In this document: piece by piece, positions 63,012-64,000 of the stretch
Layout of the letters: every line of letters begins with the position of its first letter
How positions within the stretch are numbered: position 1 is the first letter of the stretch
Origin: Mesorhizobium sp. Root552
GTDB taxonomy: Bacteria; Pseudomonadota; Alphaproteobacteria; Rhizobiales; Rhizobiaceae
DNA length: 64,000 nucleotides
Assembly: GCF_001427285.1 (NCBI RefSeq)
Contig: NZ_LMFV01000034.1
Location: 921 to 64,920, forward strand
Direction: 5' to 3'
The notes under the pieces: model-generated
Databases searched by the model: none
Told to the model about the DNA's origin: nothing
What the model saw: only the letters and a program-made list of their open reading frames with translations
Translations under genes and position numbers: made by a program

Positions 63012-64000
63012 CTAGATTGCGCGGCGATGTTTCCCGTAGCGCGCGAACTCGGTCAGAGCCGCTTCGGTCAGCGGTCTGCACAGCGCATAGCCCTGCAACA
63101 GGTCGCAACCCATGTCCCGCAAGGTCCGAACATGCTGCATCGTCTCGACGCCTTCTGCCACCACTTCGATGCCAAGTGATTTTCCGATATCGATGATCGA
63201 AGCGACCACTTGCCGCTGCTTGGGTGACTCCACGATCGGCACGATAAGCTGGCGAGCGATTTTCAGGCGGCGCGGCTGAAGTCTAAGCAGGCTTACGGTT
63301 GACGCATAGCCAGTGCCGAAGTCGTCGATTTCGATGTCGATGCCGAGTTTCTTGATCTGCTCGACGTTACGCACGACGACTTCGTCGTTTTCATCAAGGA
63401 AGATCGACTCGACGAGTTCGAAGGAAACCGAACCAGATGGAATGTCGAGTTTGTTCAGGCTCTTGATCAGTTCCTCGTCGCGCAAGCGTCGCGCCGACAC
63501 ATTGACGGATGTTCGCGGTATCGGCAGACCCAGAAGTTTCCACCGCGCGAAATTGGCCAGCGTCTGCTCGAGGATCACCTTGTCGATATCCGCAACGACA
63601 TTCAGTTCCTCGGCCACGCCCAGGAACGCGTCCGGCGCCAATAGTCCTTCACGGGGATGGTTCCAGCGTGCCAGCGCCTCGACGCCAGCAATTTCCAAAG
63701 TCCGCGCATCGAATTGCGGTTGATAGTGCGCGCAGAATTCATTGCGCTCGAGACCGCCGAGGATTTCATCCGCCACGCGTTTGGTTCTGACGATCTCGGC
63801 TTGCAGGGTTTTGCTGAAGAATTCGTGCCGGTTGCGGCCCATGCTTTTTGCACGGTAGAGCGCGATATCGGCGTTCACCAACAGGCGCCGCGGGTCGGAC
63901 AACTCCGAATCCTCCAGCGCAATGCCAATGCTGACGCCAAACCGGCACTGATGGCCGTGGTAGTAAACGGGTTGGCGCATTTGAGAGATGATCTCGTCGG
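63012..64000 (-). CDS. GGDEF-EAL domain cyclic-di-GMP protein (5' part outside window)
   Basis: About 329 residues are visible; the frame is open to the window edge. The start of the visible part (YYHGHQCRFGVSIGIALEDS, NADIALYRAKSMGRNRHEFF) is the end of a GGDEF domain, and the rest is an EAL domain: GVEALARWNHP, TSVNVSARRL, SFELVESIF, IDDFGTGYAS, VVAEGVET, DLLQGYALCRPL. The motif usually reading KIDxxF is KIARQL here, with the Asp missing, so phosphodiesterase activity may be weakened. The GGDEF active site lies outside the window. Confidence 0.88.
   Translation of the reverse strand, partial: DEIISQMRQPVYYHGHQCRFGVSIGIALEDSELSDPRRLLVNADIALYRAKSMGRNRHEFFSKTLQAEIVRTKRVADEILGGLERNEFCAHYQPQFDARTLEIAGVEALARWNHPREGLLAPDAFLGVAEELNVVADIDKVILEQTLANFARWKLLGLPIPRTSVNVSARRLRDEELIKSLNKLDIPSGSVSFELVESIFLDENDEVVVRNVEQIKKLGIDIEIDDFGTGYASTVSLLRLQPRRLKIARQLIVPIVESPKQRQVVASIIDIGKSLGIEVVAEGVETMQHVRTLRDMGCDLLQGYALCRPLTEAALTEFARYGKHRRAI

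Overview
The window looks like chromosomal DNA of a high-GC alphaproteobacterium of the Hyphomicrobiales (Rhizobiales), perhaps Phyllobacteriaceae-like (Mesorhizobium/Aminobacter/Chelativorans type). I infer this from the complete FixL-FixJ-FixK oxygen cascade, at least ten FixK/FNR-type boxes (TTGAY-N4-RTCAA), several rhizobial-type hypothetical proteins, and GTG/TTG starts with clear Shine-Dalgarno sequences. No rRNA, tRNA or CRISPR array was seen.

Region 1 (1-6.8 kb) is accessory DNA. It holds the right end of an IS21-family element (istA 3' part, istB, and a perfectly duplicated 97/98-bp right end), a frameshifted hypothetical gene, two small hypothetical genes, a HerA/FtsK-like ATPase with a strong terminator, and a 409-aa partner of unknown function. 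An unusually AT-rich spacer follows.

Region 2 (6.8-52 kb) is an oxygen-limitation/dormancy island. It encodes a heme-PAS FixL, FixJ, a stand-alone receiver protein and a FixK-type regulator. FixK-like boxes lie in front of most transcription units: a c-type cytochrome divergent from the arginine deiminase operon (arcD-arcA-arcB-arcC), universal stress proteins, a flavodoxin-fold oxidoreductase, a DUF2267-phosphoribosyltransferase-PNPOx-like operon, Hsp20, a HlyD/RbbA-like/ABC-2 exporter, a Spy/CpxP-like protein and a host-attachment-family protein. Metal/Mg P-type ATPases, an acyl-CoA-synthetase/GNAT fusion, a sulfide module (BigR/SqrR-like repressor, SQR, DUF2892), an RND pump, cardiolipin synthase, a two-component system with PepSY and cytochrome b561, and thioredoxin fill in the rest. 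The gene content resembles the mycobacterial DosR dormancy regulon, here apparently wired to FixLJ/FixK. The right edge of the island is decaying: an HtrA PDZ remnant, a Usp fragment, and a Usp gene with a frameshift plus a stop.

Region 3 (53.5-62.9 kb) follows a ~1-kb gene-poor spacer and is the most novel part. It encodes a GYF_2/DUF4328 membrane protein, a Sel1-repeat envelope protein, a GYF_2-transmembrane-degenerate M48-TIR-like protein on the opposite strand, a 1017-aa membrane protein with two Rossmann folds, a RyR-like region and a SLOG-like C-terminus, and a translationally coupled patatin-like phospholipase. TIR-like, SLOG/RyR and patatin modules are typical of nucleotide-signal-based anti-phage systems, but no CD-NTase is present. 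I propose this as a candidate uncharacterised membrane-associated defence or stress-signalling system. The window ends inside a GGDEF-EAL gene.
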